From: an uncultured Sutterella sp.
GTDB taxonomy: Bacteria > Pseudomonadota > Gammaproteobacteria > Burkholderiales > Burkholderiaceae_F
Direction: 5' to 3'
DNA length: 64,000 nt
Assembly (NCBI GenBank): GCA_949287305.1
Contig: CASEFX010000007.1
Location: 1 to 64,000, forward strand
Below the pieces are notes generated by a model. It did no database searches. It had not been told where the DNA came from and saw nothing but the letters and a program-made list of their open reading frames with translations. Of the stretch, positions 27,425 to 37,916 are shown piece by piece. Both the position numbers and the translations under genes were made by a program. The number at the start of each line of letters is the position of its first letter. The stretch's first letter is position 1.

Positions 27425-29842
27425 ATGCTGTTTACCGAAGACTGGCTGCGCCAGTATTGCAATCCCGAACTCTCCACCGAAGCGCTCGCCGAAACCCTGA
27501 CGATGGCGGGCCTCGAAGTGGAGGAGGTTACGAGCGTGGCGCCCGCCTTTACGGGCGTCGTCGTGGCGAAGGTCGTCACCTGCCGCGATCATGAGAATTC
27601 CGACCACCTGCACGTCTGCGAAGTCGACGCCGGCACGGGCGAACTCCTGCAGATCGTCTGCGGCGCCCCGAACGTCAAGGCGGGCGTGAAGGCCCCCTGC
27701 GCCCTCGTCGGCGCCGAACTCCCTGGCGGCTTCAAGATCAAGAAGTCGAAGCTGCGCGGTGTCGTCTCGATGGGGATGCTCTGCTCGGCGCGCGAACTCG
27801 GCATCACCGAGGACCACGCGGGCATTTGGATTCTTCCCGAAGACGCGCCCGTCGGCACGGACATCCGCGAATACGCCAAGCTCGACGACGCCCGCATCGA
27901 AGTGAAGTTGACGCCGAACCGCGGCGACGCGCTCTCCTTGATCGGCATCGCGCGCGACCTGCACGCCGTGACGGGCGCGCCCCTGACGCTTCCTGAAATG
28001 AAGCCCGTGGCGCCCACGTGCGAGTGCAAACTTCCCGTCCGCGTCGAAGCGCACGACCTCTGCGGCCGCTTCGCTTCGCGCATCATCCGCAACATCAATG
28101 CCCGCGCCGAAACGCCCGCGTGGATGAAGGAACGCCTCGAGCGCGCCGGTCAGCGCTCGATCTCGGCCCTTGTCGACATCTCCAACTACGTGATGCTCGA
28201 ACTCGGCCGTCCGACGCACTTCTACGACCTCGACAAGATCGAGTCCGACCACCTGACGGTCCGCTGGGCCAAGGCCGGCGAATCGGTGCACCTCCTCGAC
28301 GACAGCCGCTACGACGTCGACGGCTACTACGGCGTCATCTGCGACGGCGACGCGCCCGAATGCCTCGCCGGCATCAAGGGCGGCTACAAGACCCAGATCA
28401 CGAACGACACGAAGGACGTCTTCATCGAAGCAGCCTTCTGGCACCAGGTCGCCATCCAGGGTCGTCCGCGCAAGCTCAACTTCTCGACGGACGCTTCCTA
28501 CCGCTACGAACGCGGCGTCGACTTCGGCTCGAACGTGACGCACCTCGAATACATCACGCAGCTCGTTCTCGACATCTGCGGCACGCCCGAAACCAAGGTG
28601 GGCCCGGTCGACGACGTCGTCACGCAGCTTCCCGAACGCAAGCCCGTCACGATGCGCGTGGACCGCTGCCTCAAGGTGATCGGCATGGAAATCCCCGTCG
28701 ACGCCATGGAGGCGATCTTCACGCGTCTGGGCTTTGAATGGACGCGCGAAGAGAACGTCTTCACGGTGATGCCGCCCACCTACCGTTTCGACATCGAAAT
28801 CGAAGAGGACCTCATCGAAGAGGTGGCGCGTCTCTACGGCTACGAAAAGCTCCCCGACCGTCCGCCTGTCGCGCCCGCCGCGATGAAGAGCCCGCTCGAA
28901 GGGAAGCGCTCCGAACACGCCCTGCGCGTCGAGATGGCCAAGCTCGGCTATCAGGAACTCATCAACTTCTCGTTCGTCCCCGAAGCCTGGGAAAAGGACT
29001 TCGCGAACAACGACAAGCCCATCCGTCTCCTGAACCCGATCGCGAGCCACCTCGCCGTGATGCGCACGCAGCTGATCGGCGGTTTGGTCGACATCCTCAA
29101 GTACAACCTCAACCACAAGGCCGAACGCGTGCGCGTCTTTGAAATCGGCCGCGTCTTCTGTCCCGACGAATCGGTTCAGGACGGTCCCTGGACCGTCAAG
29201 GGCATTCGTCAGCCCAAGCACGTCGCGGGTCTTGCCTACGGTACGGCCGCCGACCTGCAGTGGGGGATCGAAACGCGCCGCGTCGACTTCTACGACGTCA
29301 AGGGCGACATCGAACGCCTCGTGGCGCCGCTCAAGGTGCGCTACGTGCCCGAAACCTTCCCGGGCCTGCATCCGGGCCGCTCCGCCGGGATCTACCTCGG
29401 CGAAAAGCGCATCGGCTTCACCGGGGAACTCCATCCCCGCACCGCGCACGACTACGACCTCGTCCACGCGCCGATCGTCTTTGAAATCGACGTGGCCGAC
29501 CTCGTCGACGTGCCCGTGCCGAGCTACGCGCCCCTGAGCAAGTTCCAGCCGATGCACCGCGACCTCGCGGTGGTGGTCGCCGCCGACGTGCCCGTTGAAA
29601 AGCTGACGGACGCCGTGTGGGCCGCGAAGAAGACCGACGCGCGCCTTGCGTCGCTCGAAGTTTTCTCGCTCTTTGACCTCTATCGTCCCAAGAGCGCCGA
29701 AGGCGCCGACGAAAAGTCGCTCGCCTTCAAGATCGAACTCGTCGCCCGCGGCGACGAACCGCTCGGCGAACTCGAGGCCGACGCCGCCATGACGGCCATC
29801 CTTCAGGCGCTCGCTCCGCTCGGCGCGAAGCTTCGCTCCTGA
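27425..29842 (+). CDS. pheT: phenylalanyl-tRNA synthetase beta subunit
   Basis: The large subunit of PheRS, which edits Tyr-tRNA-Phe and binds the anticodon. The 805-aa product has the N-terminal domain, an EMAP/Trbp111-like tRNA-binding domain (about residues 40-150, with CRDHENSDHLHVCEVDAG), B3/B4 editing domains, B5 and the C-terminal ferredoxin-fold anticodon-binding domain (YAPLSKFQPMHRDLAVVV). Full length. A strong terminator follows. Confidence 0.97.
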   Translation: MLFTEDWLRQYCNPELSTEALAETLTMAGLEVEEVTSVAPAFTGVVVAKVVTCRDHENSDHLHVCEVDAGTGELLQIVCGAPNVKAGVKAPCALVGAELPGGFKIKKSKLRGVVSMGMLCSARELGITEDHAGIWILPEDAPVGTDIREYAKLDDARIEVKLTPNRGDALSLIGIARDLHAVTGAPLTLPEMKPVAPTCECKLPVRVEAHDLCGRFASRIIRNINARAETPAWMKERLERAGQRSISALVDISNYVMLELGRPTHFYDLDKIESDHLTVRWAKAGESVHLLDDSRYDVDGYYGVICDGDAPECLAGIKGGYKTQITNDTKDVFIEAAFWHQVAIQGRPRKLNFSTDASYRYERGVDFGSNVTHLEYITQLVLDICGTPETKVGPVDDVVTQLPERKPVTMRVDRCLKVIGMEIPVDAMEAIFTRLGFEWTREENVFTVMPPTYRFDIEIEEDLIEEVARLYGYEKLPDRPPVAPAAMKSPLEGKRSEHALRVEMAKLGYQELINFSFVPEAWEKDFANNDKPIRLLNPIASHLAVMRTQLIGGLVDILKYNLNHKAERVRVFEIGRVFCPDESVQDGPWTVKGIRQPKHVAGLAYGTAADLQWGIETRRVDFYDVKGDIERLVAPLKVRYVPETFPGLHPGRSAGIYLGEKRIGFTGELHPRTAHDYDLVHAPIVFEIDVADLVDVPVPSYAPLSKFQPMHRDLAVVVAADVPVEKLTDAVWAAKKTDARLASLEVFSLFDLYRPKSAEGADEKSLAFKIELVARGDEPLGELEADAAMTAILQALAPLGAKLRS

Positions 29843-29865
29843 TTCTCGCTTCTTGACTGCGGCCA

Positions 29866-29899
29866 CCCGCCCCCTCGGGGGCGGGCGGTCTCTTTTTTT
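29866..29899 (+). terminator. terminator between pheT and ihfA
   Basis: A perfect 9-bp stem CCCGCCCCC/GGGGGCGGG is followed within a few bases by a run of eight T. It ends 13 bp before the ihfA ATG, so ihfA is probably read by partial read-through or a promoter inside pheT. Confidence 0.88.
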
Positions 29900-29911
29900 T
29901 CTTTTTGGAAC

Positions 29912-30247
29912 ATGACCTCTCCCTTCATTACGGAAAACACGGGCAACGTCACCCGAGCCGACCTGGTGCAGCATCTCGCGGGGGAACTCAAGGACCTGAC
30001 GCTCGGCGAATGCAAGGCGCTTGTGGACGGGTTCTTCGACGTGATCGCCGATCGTCTCGTCGAGGGGCAGGCCGTGCGCATCAACGGACTCGGCACCTTC
30101 GAAGTGCGCCAGAAGCGCGAACGCCCCGGCCGCAACCTCCACACCGGGGAAGAAGTGACGATCCGCGCCCGCCGCGTCGTCCTCTTTCATCCTGCGCCGA
30201 CGCTTCGCGACCGCGTGACGGCCACCATGCTCGAAGGCGGCGACTGA
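29912..30247 (+). CDS. ihfA: integration host factor alpha subunit
   Basis: IHF-alpha pairs with IHF-beta to bend DNA at specific sites. The 111-aa protein has the HU/IHF fold, with [12 protein letters not shown] at the start and the DNA-binding arm [15 protein letters not shown]. It lies 69 bp after pheT in the standard order. Many Burkholderiales have a merR-type gene next; here tRNA-Pro follows directly. Confidence 0.93.
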   Translation: MTSPFITENTGNVTRADLVQHLAGELKDLTLGECKALVDGFFDVIADRLVEGQAVRINGLGTFEVRQKRERPGRNLHTGEEVTIRARRVVLFHPAPTLRDRVTATMLEGGD

Positions 30248-30297
30248 CCGAAATACGGTGACAAAGGGCGTCGCGAAACTTTTTTTTTCGCGGACCC

Positions 30298-30325
30298 TTG
30301 ACATTTTTCGGAAATCTGCTATACT
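30298..30325 (+). promoter_or_regulatory. strong promoter of tRNA-Pro
   Basis: Consensus -35 TTGACA and -10 TATACT are spaced by 16 bp, 11 bp before the tRNA. A CGCGAAA/TTTCGCG hairpin with an internal T-run (30273-30293) lies upstream and may end ihfA transcription. Confidence 0.85.
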
Positions 30326-30335
30326 TCATCTCCTC

Positions 30336-30413
<78 letters not shown>

Positions 30414-30421
30414 AATCCAGG

Positions 30422-30455
30422 AAAAGGAGATGACTTCGGTCGTCTCCTTTTTTAT
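30422..30455 (+). terminator. terminator of tRNA-Pro
   Basis: Stem GGAGATGAC/GTCGTCTCC (one wobble pair) with a TTCG loop, followed by TTTTTTATT. From here to ndk (30456-30656) I see no gene; a TAAAAT at 30575-30580 may be the ndk -10 element. Confidence 0.9.
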
Positions 30456-30656
30456 TGTCCGTCGTCCGCAGGAACCTCCCTTCGGCGGCGAACCCGCAGG
30501 CGGCCCGTTAACGCCTTTTTACCGTTTGGCGAGCAAGGGGCTTCTCAAACCGCGAGGAAAAAATGCCTGCGTGGTAAAATTTTCACCCTGAAAAATCCCC
30601 GCGCCTGAAAGTCGGGCGCGGTCTTCCATCAACCATCCCTCCAGTAGAGTGTAAAA

Positions 30657-31082
30657 ATGGCCATTGAGCGTACCCTCTCCATCATCAAGCCCGATGCGGT
30701 TGCCAAGAACGTGATCGGCAAGATCTACTCCCGTTTCGAAACCAACGGCCTCAAGATCGTCGCCGCCCAGATGCGTCAGCTCTCCAAGGCTGAAGCCGAA
30801 GGCTTCTACGCCGTTCACAAGGAACGTCCCTTCTTCGCCGACCTCGTCAAGTTCATGACCTCCGGTCCCGTCATGATCCAGGTCCTCGAAGGGGAAGGCG
30901 CCATCGCCAAGAACCGTGAACTCATGGGCGCCACCGATCCGAAGAAGGCCGCCCCGGGCACGATCCGCGCCGACTTCGCCGAAAGCATCGACGCCAACGC
31001 CGTGCACGGTTCCGACGCTCCCGAAACGGCCGCCGTCGAAATCGCCTACTTCTTCCCGACGCTCTCGATCTGCTCGCGCTAA
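30657..31082 (+). CDS. ndk: nucleoside diphosphate kinase
   Basis: Ndk balances nucleoside triphosphate pools by phosphoryl transfer through a histidine. The 141-aa protein starts [15 protein letters not shown] and has the active-site signature [10 protein letters not shown] with the phosphorylated His. Full length. It is followed after 18 bp by rlmN, a common pairing. Confidence 0.98.
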   Translation: MAIERTLSIIKPDAVAKNVIGKIYSRFETNGLKIVAAQMRQLSKAEAEGFYAVHKERPFFADLVKFMTSGPVMIQVLEGEGAIAKNRELMGATDPKKAAPGTIRADFAESIDANAVHGSDAPETAAVEIAYFFPTLSICSR

Positions 31083-31100
31083 TCGAAAGGCCGGCGAATC

Positions 31101-32267
31101 ATGAACGTGACCGACACTCGAGAATCCACGGCCGCCCGCGTCAACTTGCTTGATTTCGATCATGCGGCGCTGACCGAGTGGTGCGCCTCCATCGGTGAGA
31201 AGCCCTTCCGCGCGACGCAGCTCTCGCGGTGGCTGCACCGTCATGTCGAATGCGATTTCGACAAGATGACGAACCTTGCCAAGGTCTTCCGAGCCAAGCT
31301 CAAGGACCTCGCCGAGGTGCGCTCCCCGCAGCCGATCGCCGAAAAGAAATCGGCCGACGGCACGCGCAAGTGGCTTTTCGATGTCGGCAACGGCAACGCG
31401 GTCGAATCGGTGTTCATCCCCGAGGACGACCGCGGCACCCTCTGCATTTCGACGCAGGCGGGCTGCGCCATGGGGTGCCTTTTCTGTTCCACCGGGAAAC
31501 AGGGATTCAACCGCAATCTCTCGACCTCGGAAATCGTCGGTCAGCTCTGGTATGCCGAACGCGAACTGCGGCAGGACCGCGGCGTGACGGATCCCAACGA
31601 CCGAATCATCAGCAACGTCGTCCTCATGGGGATGGGCGAACCGTTGCAAAACCTCGACAACGTCATTCCGGCGCTTCGGCTTTTCCTCGACGACAACGGC
31701 TACGGCCTCTCGCGCCGACGCGTGACGGTTTCGACGTCGGGGCTCGTGCGTCAGATCGACAAGCTCGCCGAAGCGGCGCCCGTGGCGCTCGCCGTGAGTC
31801 TGCACGCCGGGAACGACGAACTGCGCGACCGACTCATGCCGGTCAACCGCAAGCATCCCCTCAAGGACCTGATGGCCGCGTGCCGACGCTACCTCGACGT
31901 GGCGCCGCGCGACTTCATCACCTTCGAATACGTAATGCTCGGCGGAATCAACGATTCGCTCGCCGACGCCGACGAACTCGTCGAGCTCGTGCGCCGCGAA
32001 CGCGTGCCGTGCAAATTCAATCTGATTCCCTTCAATCCCTTCACCGAGTCGGATCTCAAGAAGCCCGACCGGGAAGCGGTGCTCGCCTTCTGCCGCCGCC
32101 TCAACGACGCGGGCATCGTCACGACCGTCCGAAAGACGAGAGGGGATGACATCGACGCCGCCTGCGGACAGCTCGCGGGCGAAGTCAAGGATCGTACGCG
32201 CCGCGCCGAGCGCCTGCGCGAACAGAAGGCCGAGGCGGCGGTGTATTTCCAGAAAAAACAGAACTGA
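31101..32267 (+). CDS. rlmN: dual-specificity rRNA/tRNA methyltransferase RlmN
   Basis: This radical-SAM enzyme methylates C2 of A2503 in 23S rRNA and A37 in some tRNAs. The 388-aa product has the CX3CX2C cluster motif CAMGCLFC preceded by QAG, plus [14 protein letters not shown]. Length is normal. It needs an Fe-S cluster and so depends on the isc operon upstream in the window. Confidence 0.96.
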   Translation: MNVTDTRESTAARVNLLDFDHAALTEWCASIGEKPFRATQLSRWLHRHVECDFDKMTNLAKVFRAKLKDLAEVRSPQPIAEKKSADGTRKWLFDVGNGNAVESVFIPEDDRGTLCISTQAGCAMGCLFCSTGKQGFNRNLSTSEIVGQLWYAERELRQDRGVTDPNDRIISNVVLMGMGEPLQNLDNVIPALRLFLDDNGYGLSRRRVTVSTSGLVRQIDKLAEAAPVALAVSLHAGNDELRDRLMPVNRKHPLKDLMAACRRYLDVAPRDFITFEYVMLGGINDSLADADELVELVRRERVPCKFNLIPFNPFTESDLKKPDREAVLAFCRRLNDAGIVTTVRKTRGDDIDAACGQLAGEVKDRTRRAERLREQKAEAAVYFQKKQN

Positions 32268-32290
32268 ACGCAAGCGGGAGGGAGGTTCCT

Positions 32291-33283
32291 ATGACGCAAG
32301 AAACGACCCCGGAAGTAAAGGGTTTCGGCGCGATGCTTCGCGAAGCACGCGAATCCTTGGGCATTTCCATCGGGGACGTGAGCTCCCGCACCCGACTCTC
32401 GGTTGATCAGATCCGGGCGATCGAAGAGGAAAATCTCGAGCGCCTCCCTGAACCCGTCTACGTGCGCGCCTTCCTGCGCGCCTACGCCAAGGCGATCGAC
32501 ATCGACTACGAGCCCGTCGTGAACGACTACGTGACGCGATGCGGGGGCGGTGGCGTGCGCATTCCCGAGCACGCTCCCGAAGAGGCCTTCCGTGAAGTGG
32601 CCTACTACGAGTCGCCCCGTCCCTCGCGCTGGAAGTTCGTGGGCCTGCTTCTTCTCATCGTCGTCGTGACGCTCGGCATCTGGGGCGTCTATTCGGGCAC
32701 CTTCGCCCGCCTCATGGAAGCCGACGGCACCGAAGCCGCCAAGGTGGAAAACGGCGTCTCGGAAGTGGCGCCGAACGTCGCGCCCGCGCCGGAAGCGCCC
32801 AAGACGACGGCGCCCGTGGAGGTGGCCGACGCTTCGAAGCCCGCGGCTCCCGCAGCGCAGACGGCTCCGGCTCCCGAAGCCGCGCCGGCGGCTCCGGAAA
32901 CCGCTTCGCAGACGACTCCTCCGGCCGCGCCCGCCGAGGCGCCCGCTCCCGTGACGGAAGCGCCCGCGCAGCCTGCGGCGCCCGTCGAAGCGCCCGCCGC
33001 GGCCCCGGAAGCCGCTTCTCAGACGACCGAAGCGGCGCCCGCCGAAACCTATGCGGCGGAATTCCACACGAGCGCCTCCTGCTGGGTGCACGTGATCGCG
33101 CCCGACGGACGGAACCTCATCGCCCGCGAAATGAAGCCGGGCGAAACGCAGAGCGTTGCGCTCCCCGCAGGGACGCGCGTGACGGTCGGCAATCCGCCGG
33201 CCCTCATCCTCACGCTCGACGGTCATCCCTATGACCTCGGCGGCGTGACGCAGCGCGGCGTCGCCCGATTCGTGATCCACTGA
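32291..33283 (+). CDS. rodZ: cytoskeletal/cell-shape protein RodZ
   Basis: RodZ links MreB to the cell-wall machinery. The 330-aa protein has an N-terminal Xre-like helix-turn-helix ([15 protein letters not shown]...[18 protein letters not shown]), a single TM near residues 118-138 ([18 protein letters not shown]), a long Ala/Pro-rich periplasmic linker (about 150-255) and a C-terminal DUF4115 beta domain ([18 protein letters not shown]). It is followed 8 bp later by ispG, as in other proteobacteria. Confidence 0.92.
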   Translation: MTQETTPEVKGFGAMLREARESLGISIGDVSSRTRLSVDQIRAIEEENLERLPEPVYVRAFLRAYAKAIDIDYEPVVNDYVTRCGGGGVRIPEHAPEEAFREVAYYESPRPSRWKFVGLLLLIVVVTLGIWGVYSGTFARLMEADGTEAAKVENGVSEVAPNVAPAPEAPKTTAPVEVADASKPAAPAAQTAPAPEAAPAAPETASQTTPPAAPAEAPAPVTEAPAQPAAPVEAPAAAPEAASQTTEAAPAETYAAEFHTSASCWVHVIAPDGRNLIAREMKPGETQSVALPAGTRVTVGNPPALILTLDGHPYDLGGVTQRGVARFVIH

Positions 33284-33291
33284 GTTTCGGC

Positions 33292-34542
33292 ATGTCCCAA
33301 CAGATTCTTCATCGCGCCCCGCGTGGGCGCGTTTCTCACCTCGTGAGCGTTCGCCACGGCGAACGCATCGTCTCGATCGGCGGCGGCCGTCCCGTCGTCG
33401 TGCAGTCGATGACGAACACGCCCACGGCGGACGTCGACGCGACCGTCGAACAGGTGACGGCGCTCGCCGAAGCCGGTTCCGAGCTCGTTCGCCTCACCGT
33501 CAACACGCCCGAAGCGGCGAGGGCGGTCGTGAAGATCCGCGAGGCGCTCGACGCACGCGGCATCGACGTGCCGCTCGTCGGCGACTTTCACTACAACGGC
33601 CACAAGCTTCTCACCGACGTGTCGGACTGCGCCTGGGCGCTCTCGAAGTACCGCATCAATCCGGGCAACGTCGGGAAGGGCTCAAAGGCGGCGGAAAACT
33701 TCGCCGTCATGATCGAAAAGGCCCGCGAAACGGGCGCCGCCGTGCGCATCGGCGTCAACGCCGGGTCGCTCGATCAGGCGCTCCTCACGCGTCTCATGGA
33801 CGAAAACCGCGCGGCGGGTCTCCCAAAGACCCCGCAGGAAGTCTTTCGCGAAGCCCTGGTCGAGAGCGCTCTTTCGAGCGCCCGCGAGGCCGAGGGCCTC
33901 GGACTCGGCGCCGACCGCCTCGTCCTCTCGGCGAAGGTGAGCGCCGTACCCGATCTGATCGCCGTCTACCGCGCGCTCGCTGCGCGGGGAAACTATGCTC
34001 TTCACCTCGGTCTCACCGAAGCGGGCATCGGCTCGAAGGGCGTCGTCGCATCGACCGCGGCGCTTGCCGTGCTTCTCGAAGAAGGCATCGGCGACACGAT
34101 CCGCGTGTCGCTCACGCCAGAACCCGGTCAGTCGCGCACCGAAGAGGTGATCGTGGCGCAGGAAATCCTGCAGTCGCTCGGTCTTCGCAAATTCATGCCG
34201 ACCGTGACGAGCTGTCCGGGCTGCGGGCGCACGACGTCGGACTTCTTCCAGCGCCTGGCCCTTTCGACGCAGCGCTATCTGCGCGAGCGCATGCCCGTGT
34301 GGCGCAAAACCTGTCCGGGCGTCGAAAACATGACGGTCGCCGTCATGGGGTGCGTCGTCAACGGCCCGGGCGAAAGCCGCATGGCCGACATCGGCATCAG
34401 CCTTCCGGGCTCGGGTGAAAATCCCGTCGCCCCCGTCTACGTGCGGGGCGAAAAGGCGGCCTCCCTCAAGGGCGAGGCTATGCAGGAAGAATTTCAGCAA
34501 ATGATCGAACGGTTCGTCGAAACGACCTACGGTTCCCACTGA
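33292..34542 (+). CDS. ispG: 4-hydroxy-3-methylbut-2-en-1-yl diphosphate synthase
   Basis: IspG performs the next-to-last step of the MEP isoprenoid pathway with a [4Fe-4S] cluster. The 416-aa protein has cluster cysteines in TSCPGCGRT and [11 protein letters not shown] and the TIM-barrel start VQSMTNTPT. It is longer than the ~370-aa E. coli enzyme, matching the longer betaproteobacterial form. Confidence 0.97.
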   Translation: MSQQILHRAPRGRVSHLVSVRHGERIVSIGGGRPVVVQSMTNTPTADVDATVEQVTALAEAGSELVRLTVNTPEAARAVVKIREALDARGIDVPLVGDFHYNGHKLLTDVSDCAWALSKYRINPGNVGKGSKAAENFAVMIEKARETGAAVRIGVNAGSLDQALLTRLMDENRAAGLPKTPQEVFREALVESALSSAREAEGLGLGADRLVLSAKVSAVPDLIAVYRALAARGNYALHLGLTEAGIGSKGVVASTAALAVLLEEGIGDTIRVSLTPEPGQSRTEEVIVAQEILQSLGLRKFMPTVTSCPGCGRTTSDFFQRLALSTQRYLRERMPVWRKTCPGVENMTVAVMGCVVNGPGESRMADIGISLPGSGENPVAPVYVRGEKAASLKGEAMQEEFQQMIERFVETTYGSH

Positions 34543-34564
34543 CCCTCACAACAAGACAAACGCT

Positions 34565-35872
34565 ATGAGCAAGGAAAAATTCACGGGCGTCAAGGGCATG
34601 AACGACATGCTCCCGCAGGACGCCGCCATCTGGCACAAGGTTGAAGAGACCGCGATCGACGTTCTCGAGCGCTACGGCTTTCAGGAAATCCGCACGCCGA
34701 TTCTTGAAAACACCAAGGTCTTTACGCGCGGCGTCGGGGAAGTGACCGACATCGTCGAAAAGGAAATGTATTCCTTCGTCGACTCGATGAACGGCGATCA
34801 GCTCACGCTTCGCCCGGAATGCACGTCGGCCGTCGTGCGCGCCGTCAACGAACACAATCTTCTCTACGGAACCACGCAGCGCCTCTGGTACATCGGGCCG
34901 ATGTTCCGTCACGAACGTCCCCAGCGCGGCCGCTACCGCCAGTTCTATCAGCTCGGCGCCGAAGCGCTCGGCATGGAAGGCCCCGACATCGACGCGGAAA
35001 TGATCATCATGCTCTCGCGTCTCTGGAAGGCGCTCGGCATCGACGGCGTGCGTCTCGAACTCAACACGCTCGGCGCCCTGCCGGAGCGTCAGGCGCACCG
35101 CGAGGCGCTCATCCGCTACTTTGAAGAGCATAAGAGCGAACTCGACGAAGACGCCCTGCGCCGCCTCTACACGAATCCGCTTCGCATTCTCGACACGAAG
35201 AATCCCGACATGCAGGATCTCGTCAACAGTGCGCCGCGTCTTCTCGACTTCCTCGGCGAAGAAAGCCGCGCCTTCCTCGCGCGTCTCGAAAAGCTTCTCG
35301 AGGCGGCCGGGATCGAATACACGATCAACCCCCGACTCGTTCGCGGGCTCGACTATTACAACCACACGGTCTTCGAATGGATCACGGACCGCTTGGGCGC
35401 CCAGGGCACGATCTGCGGCGGCGGCCGTTACGACCCGCTCATCGAAATGCTGGGCGGCCGTCCGGCGCCGGGCGTCGGCTTTGCCATGGGTCTTGAACGC
35501 GTGATCGAACTCATGCGCGAATGCGGGAACGTCCCCGTCTCGACGATGTGCGACGTCTACGTCCTGCACCACGGCGGCGACACGCAGATCACCGCCATGC
35601 GCGCGGCCGAAGCCCTGCGCGACGCGGGCGTTCGCGTCGTCGTGCACCCGGGCTCGAGCTCGATCAAGAGCCAGATGAAGAAGGCCGACGCCTCGGGCGC
35701 GCTCTTTGCGGTCTTTGCGACCGAAGACGAATGCGCGCAGGGCGTTCTCGGCATCAAGGCGCTTCGCTCGCGCGAAGGGGAGGAAATGCCCTTTGCCGCG
35801 CAGACGCCCGTGAAAATCGAAGAGGCCCCGGCCGAGCTCGTCGAGGCGCTTCGAAAAGTGCGCGGCGCTTAA
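34565..35872 (+). CDS. hisS: histidyl-tRNA synthetase
   Basis: HisRS charges tRNA-His. The 435-aa class II enzyme has motif 2 ([17 protein letters not shown]), the His-A signature [13 protein letters not shown] and the C-terminal anticodon-binding domain. It sits between ispG and yfgM, the standard order. Confidence 0.98.
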   Translation: MSKEKFTGVKGMNDMLPQDAAIWHKVEETAIDVLERYGFQEIRTPILENTKVFTRGVGEVTDIVEKEMYSFVDSMNGDQLTLRPECTSAVVRAVNEHNLLYGTTQRLWYIGPMFRHERPQRGRYRQFYQLGAEALGMEGPDIDAEMIIMLSRLWKALGIDGVRLELNTLGALPERQAHREALIRYFEEHKSELDEDALRRLYTNPLRILDTKNPDMQDLVNSAPRLLDFLGEESRAFLARLEKLLEAAGIEYTINPRLVRGLDYYNHTVFEWITDRLGAQGTICGGGRYDPLIEMLGGRPAPGVGFAMGLERVIELMRECGNVPVSTMCDVYVLHHGGDTQITAMRAAEALRDAGVRVVVHPGSSSIKSQMKKADASGALFAVFATEDECAQGVLGIKALRSREGEEMPFAAQTPVKIEEAPAELVEALRKVRGA

Positions 35873-35967
35873 GAAAATCGGGGCTTTCTCTTTCAAGAAA
35901 GCCCCGCAAACGAGTACACTAATCAATCTTTTTGCCACTCCGACTTGAACTCGGTGGAGACGACGAC

Positions 35968-36606
35968 ATGGCTTATGACTTGCAGGAACAAGAGAGCATT
36001 GACCAGATGAAGGCCTGGTGGGACCGCTGGGGCACGCCCGTGACGGCGGCCGTCTGCGTGGTCTGTCTGGGCTTTGCCGGCTGGAACGGTTGGAACTGGT
36101 ACAAGCGCAATCAGGCGGCCGAGGCTTCGGTTGCCTACGTGCAGCTGCAAAACGCCGTCTTCCATAAGGACGTCAAGAACGTCGCCTCGCTCACGTCGGG
36201 GCTCATTGAAAACTACGGCGGCACGGTCTATGCGCCGCTCGCCGCCTTCGGCGCCGCGCAGACGGCCCTCGAAGCCGGCAACTTCGCCGAAGCCGCCGCG
36301 ATGCTCAACTGGGTGATCGACAAGTCGGGCCATCCGGAATACGACACCGTGGCGCGCGTGCGACTCGCCGGCGTCTACTTCGACGAAGGCAAGCTCGACG
36401 ACGCGCTCAAGGTGCTCGAGGCCGCCAAGCCCACCGACGCCGAACGCTCGCTCGTCAACGACCGACTCGCCGACGTCTGGCGCGCCAAGGGCGACGTCGC
36501 CAAGGCCCGGGCCCTCTGGGAAGAACTTCTCAAGACGGCCGATCCCAACGATCCGATTCTTCGCATCGTGGAATACAAGCTCGGTGCGCTTCCGCCCGCA
36601 GCCTGA
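35968..36606 (+). CDS. yfgM: YfgM-family inner-membrane TPR protein
   Basis: YfgM is a membrane-anchored periplasmic TPR protein that works near SecYEG and periplasmic chaperones in E. coli. The 212-aa product starts MAYDLQEQESIDQMKAWW, has one TM (about residues 24-44, ending WNGWNWYKRN) and then TPR-like repeats. The ATG at 35968 after GGTGGAGA is preferred to a TTG 12 codons earlier. Followed by a terminator and bamB. Confidence 0.9.
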   Translation: MAYDLQEQESIDQMKAWWDRWGTPVTAAVCVVCLGFAGWNGWNWYKRNQAAEASVAYVQLQNAVFHKDVKNVASLTSGLIENYGGTVYAPLAAFGAAQTALEAGNFAEAAAMLNWVIDKSGHPEYDTVARVRLAGVYFDEGKLDDALKVLEAAKPTDAERSLVNDRLADVWRAKGDVAKARALWEELLKTADPNDPILRIVEYKLGALPPAA

Positions 36607-36613
36607 CCGACGG

Positions 36614-36639
36614 ACCCGGGCGAAACGTCCCGGGTTTTG
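36614..36639 (+). terminator. terminator after yfgM
   Basis: A 7-bp stem ACCCGGG/CCCGGGT with an 8-nt loop is followed by TTTGCGTTTT. Confidence 0.75.
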
Positions 36640-36740
36640 CGTTTTCAGTCCTTTCGAAGTGTTTCGGGCGCGCGCGTTTTGTTAAAGTTTTGAGAACCCA
36701 GACCCCGCGCGGTCCCGCCCTCGATTCGTGAGATTTCATC

Positions 36741-37889
36741 ATGCTCCAAAAGAAGCCTCTTCGTACCCTTGCCGCCTTGCTCTCGAGCGCCGTCCTGCTG
36801 ACGGGCTGCGGTCTTTTTTCGTCTGACGATCCGCACGAACCCCGCGAACTCGAAAGTTTCGACGAGCAGGTGCAGGCCCGCATCCTCTGGCGCACGAACG
36901 TGGGCGACGGCGCTTCGAAGACCCTCACGCCCGCGGTGGTGCAAAACGCCGTGTACGCGGCGGGCGAGTCGAGTCTGAAGCGACTCAATCCGGAAACGGG
37001 CGACGTCGTCTGGAGCGTCGAAACGGGCGCACCCGTGACGGCGGGCGTCGGCAGCGACGGTCTCGTCGTGGCGGTCGGCACCGCCAAGGGCGAAGTCGAA
37101 GCCTACGACAGCGAAGGGAAGTTCCTCTGGCGCACGACGCTCTCCTCGGACGTGACGATTCCGCCGCTCGTCGGCATGGGCCGCGTCATCGTTCGCACGT
37201 CGGACACCCGCATTTCGGGTTTTGACGCCAACACGGGCGAGCGCCTCTGGCACTTCCAGGGCCAGGTCCCGTCGCTTACGCTCAACACCTTCAACGGCCT
37301 CGCCTGGGCGCCCGCGGGCATCCTCTCGGGCCAGGCCAACGGCCGTCTTCTCGCGCTCTCGCCCGACGGCAAGCCCGTTTTTGACGCCGTCATCGGTCAG
37401 CCCAAGGGCATCACCGAGGTCGAGCGTCTGATCGACGTGGTGGGCCGTCCCTGGGTCGACCGCGAACTCATGTGCGCCGCCGCCTTCCAGGGCAATCTCG
37501 TGTGCATGCTCAGCAACAACGGCCGCCTCGTCTGGTCCGCTCCCGTGAGCGCGCAGACGGGCCCGGTCGCCGACAACCTCGCCGTCTACGTGGTGGACTC
37601 CACCTCGCACGTGCACGCCTTCAACCGTCAGACCGGCCGTGAAGCCTGGAAGAGCGATCTGCTCGAATACCGCGACGTCTCGGCGCCCGTGCGCATCGGC
37701 GGCACGCTCGCCGTCGGCGACTTCGAAGGCGTCATCACGATGTTCAATCCCGCCAACGGGACGGTCGTGGGCCGCACGAGCCTTTCGGGCGCCATCAAGG
37801 CTCCTGCCGCGCAACTCAATTACGGAGCCGTGTTCCAGACGGTGGAGGGCGACGTCGCCTACATCGTTCAGGAAGCGCTCACCGAATAA
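36741..37889 (+). CDS. bamB: outer-membrane assembly lipoprotein BamB
   Basis: BamB is an eight-bladed PQQ-type beta-propeller lipoprotein of the BAM complex that inserts outer-membrane proteins. The 382-aa protein has a lipoprotein signal with lipobox LLTGC (Cys23) and repeated propeller blades such as YAAGESSLKRLNPETGDVVW. It would serve barrel proteins such as the autotransporter at 17764-19890. der follows after 27 bp. Confidence 0.95.
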   Translation: MLQKKPLRTLAALLSSAVLLTGCGLFSSDDPHEPRELESFDEQVQARILWRTNVGDGASKTLTPAVVQNAVYAAGESSLKRLNPETGDVVWSVETGAPVTAGVGSDGLVVAVGTAKGEVEAYDSEGKFLWRTTLSSDVTIPPLVGMGRVIVRTSDTRISGFDANTGERLWHFQGQVPSLTLNTFNGLAWAPAGILSGQANGRLLALSPDGKPVFDAVIGQPKGITEVERLIDVVGRPWVDRELMCAAAFQGNLVCMLSNNGRLVWSAPVSAQTGPVADNLAVYVVDSTSHVHAFNRQTGREAWKSDLLEYRDVSAPVRIGGTLAVGDFEGVITMFNPANGTVVGRTSLSGAIKAPAAQLNYGAVFQTVEGDVAYIVQEALTE

Positions 37890-37916
37890 CGAAACGAATT
37901 TGACCCGCACAACGCT

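Noticed and set aside
27392..30304. A 970-codon leftward frame opposite pheT and ihfA
   Set aside because: Third-position GC bias keeps stops rare on the opposite strand; pheT in the other direction is unmistakable.
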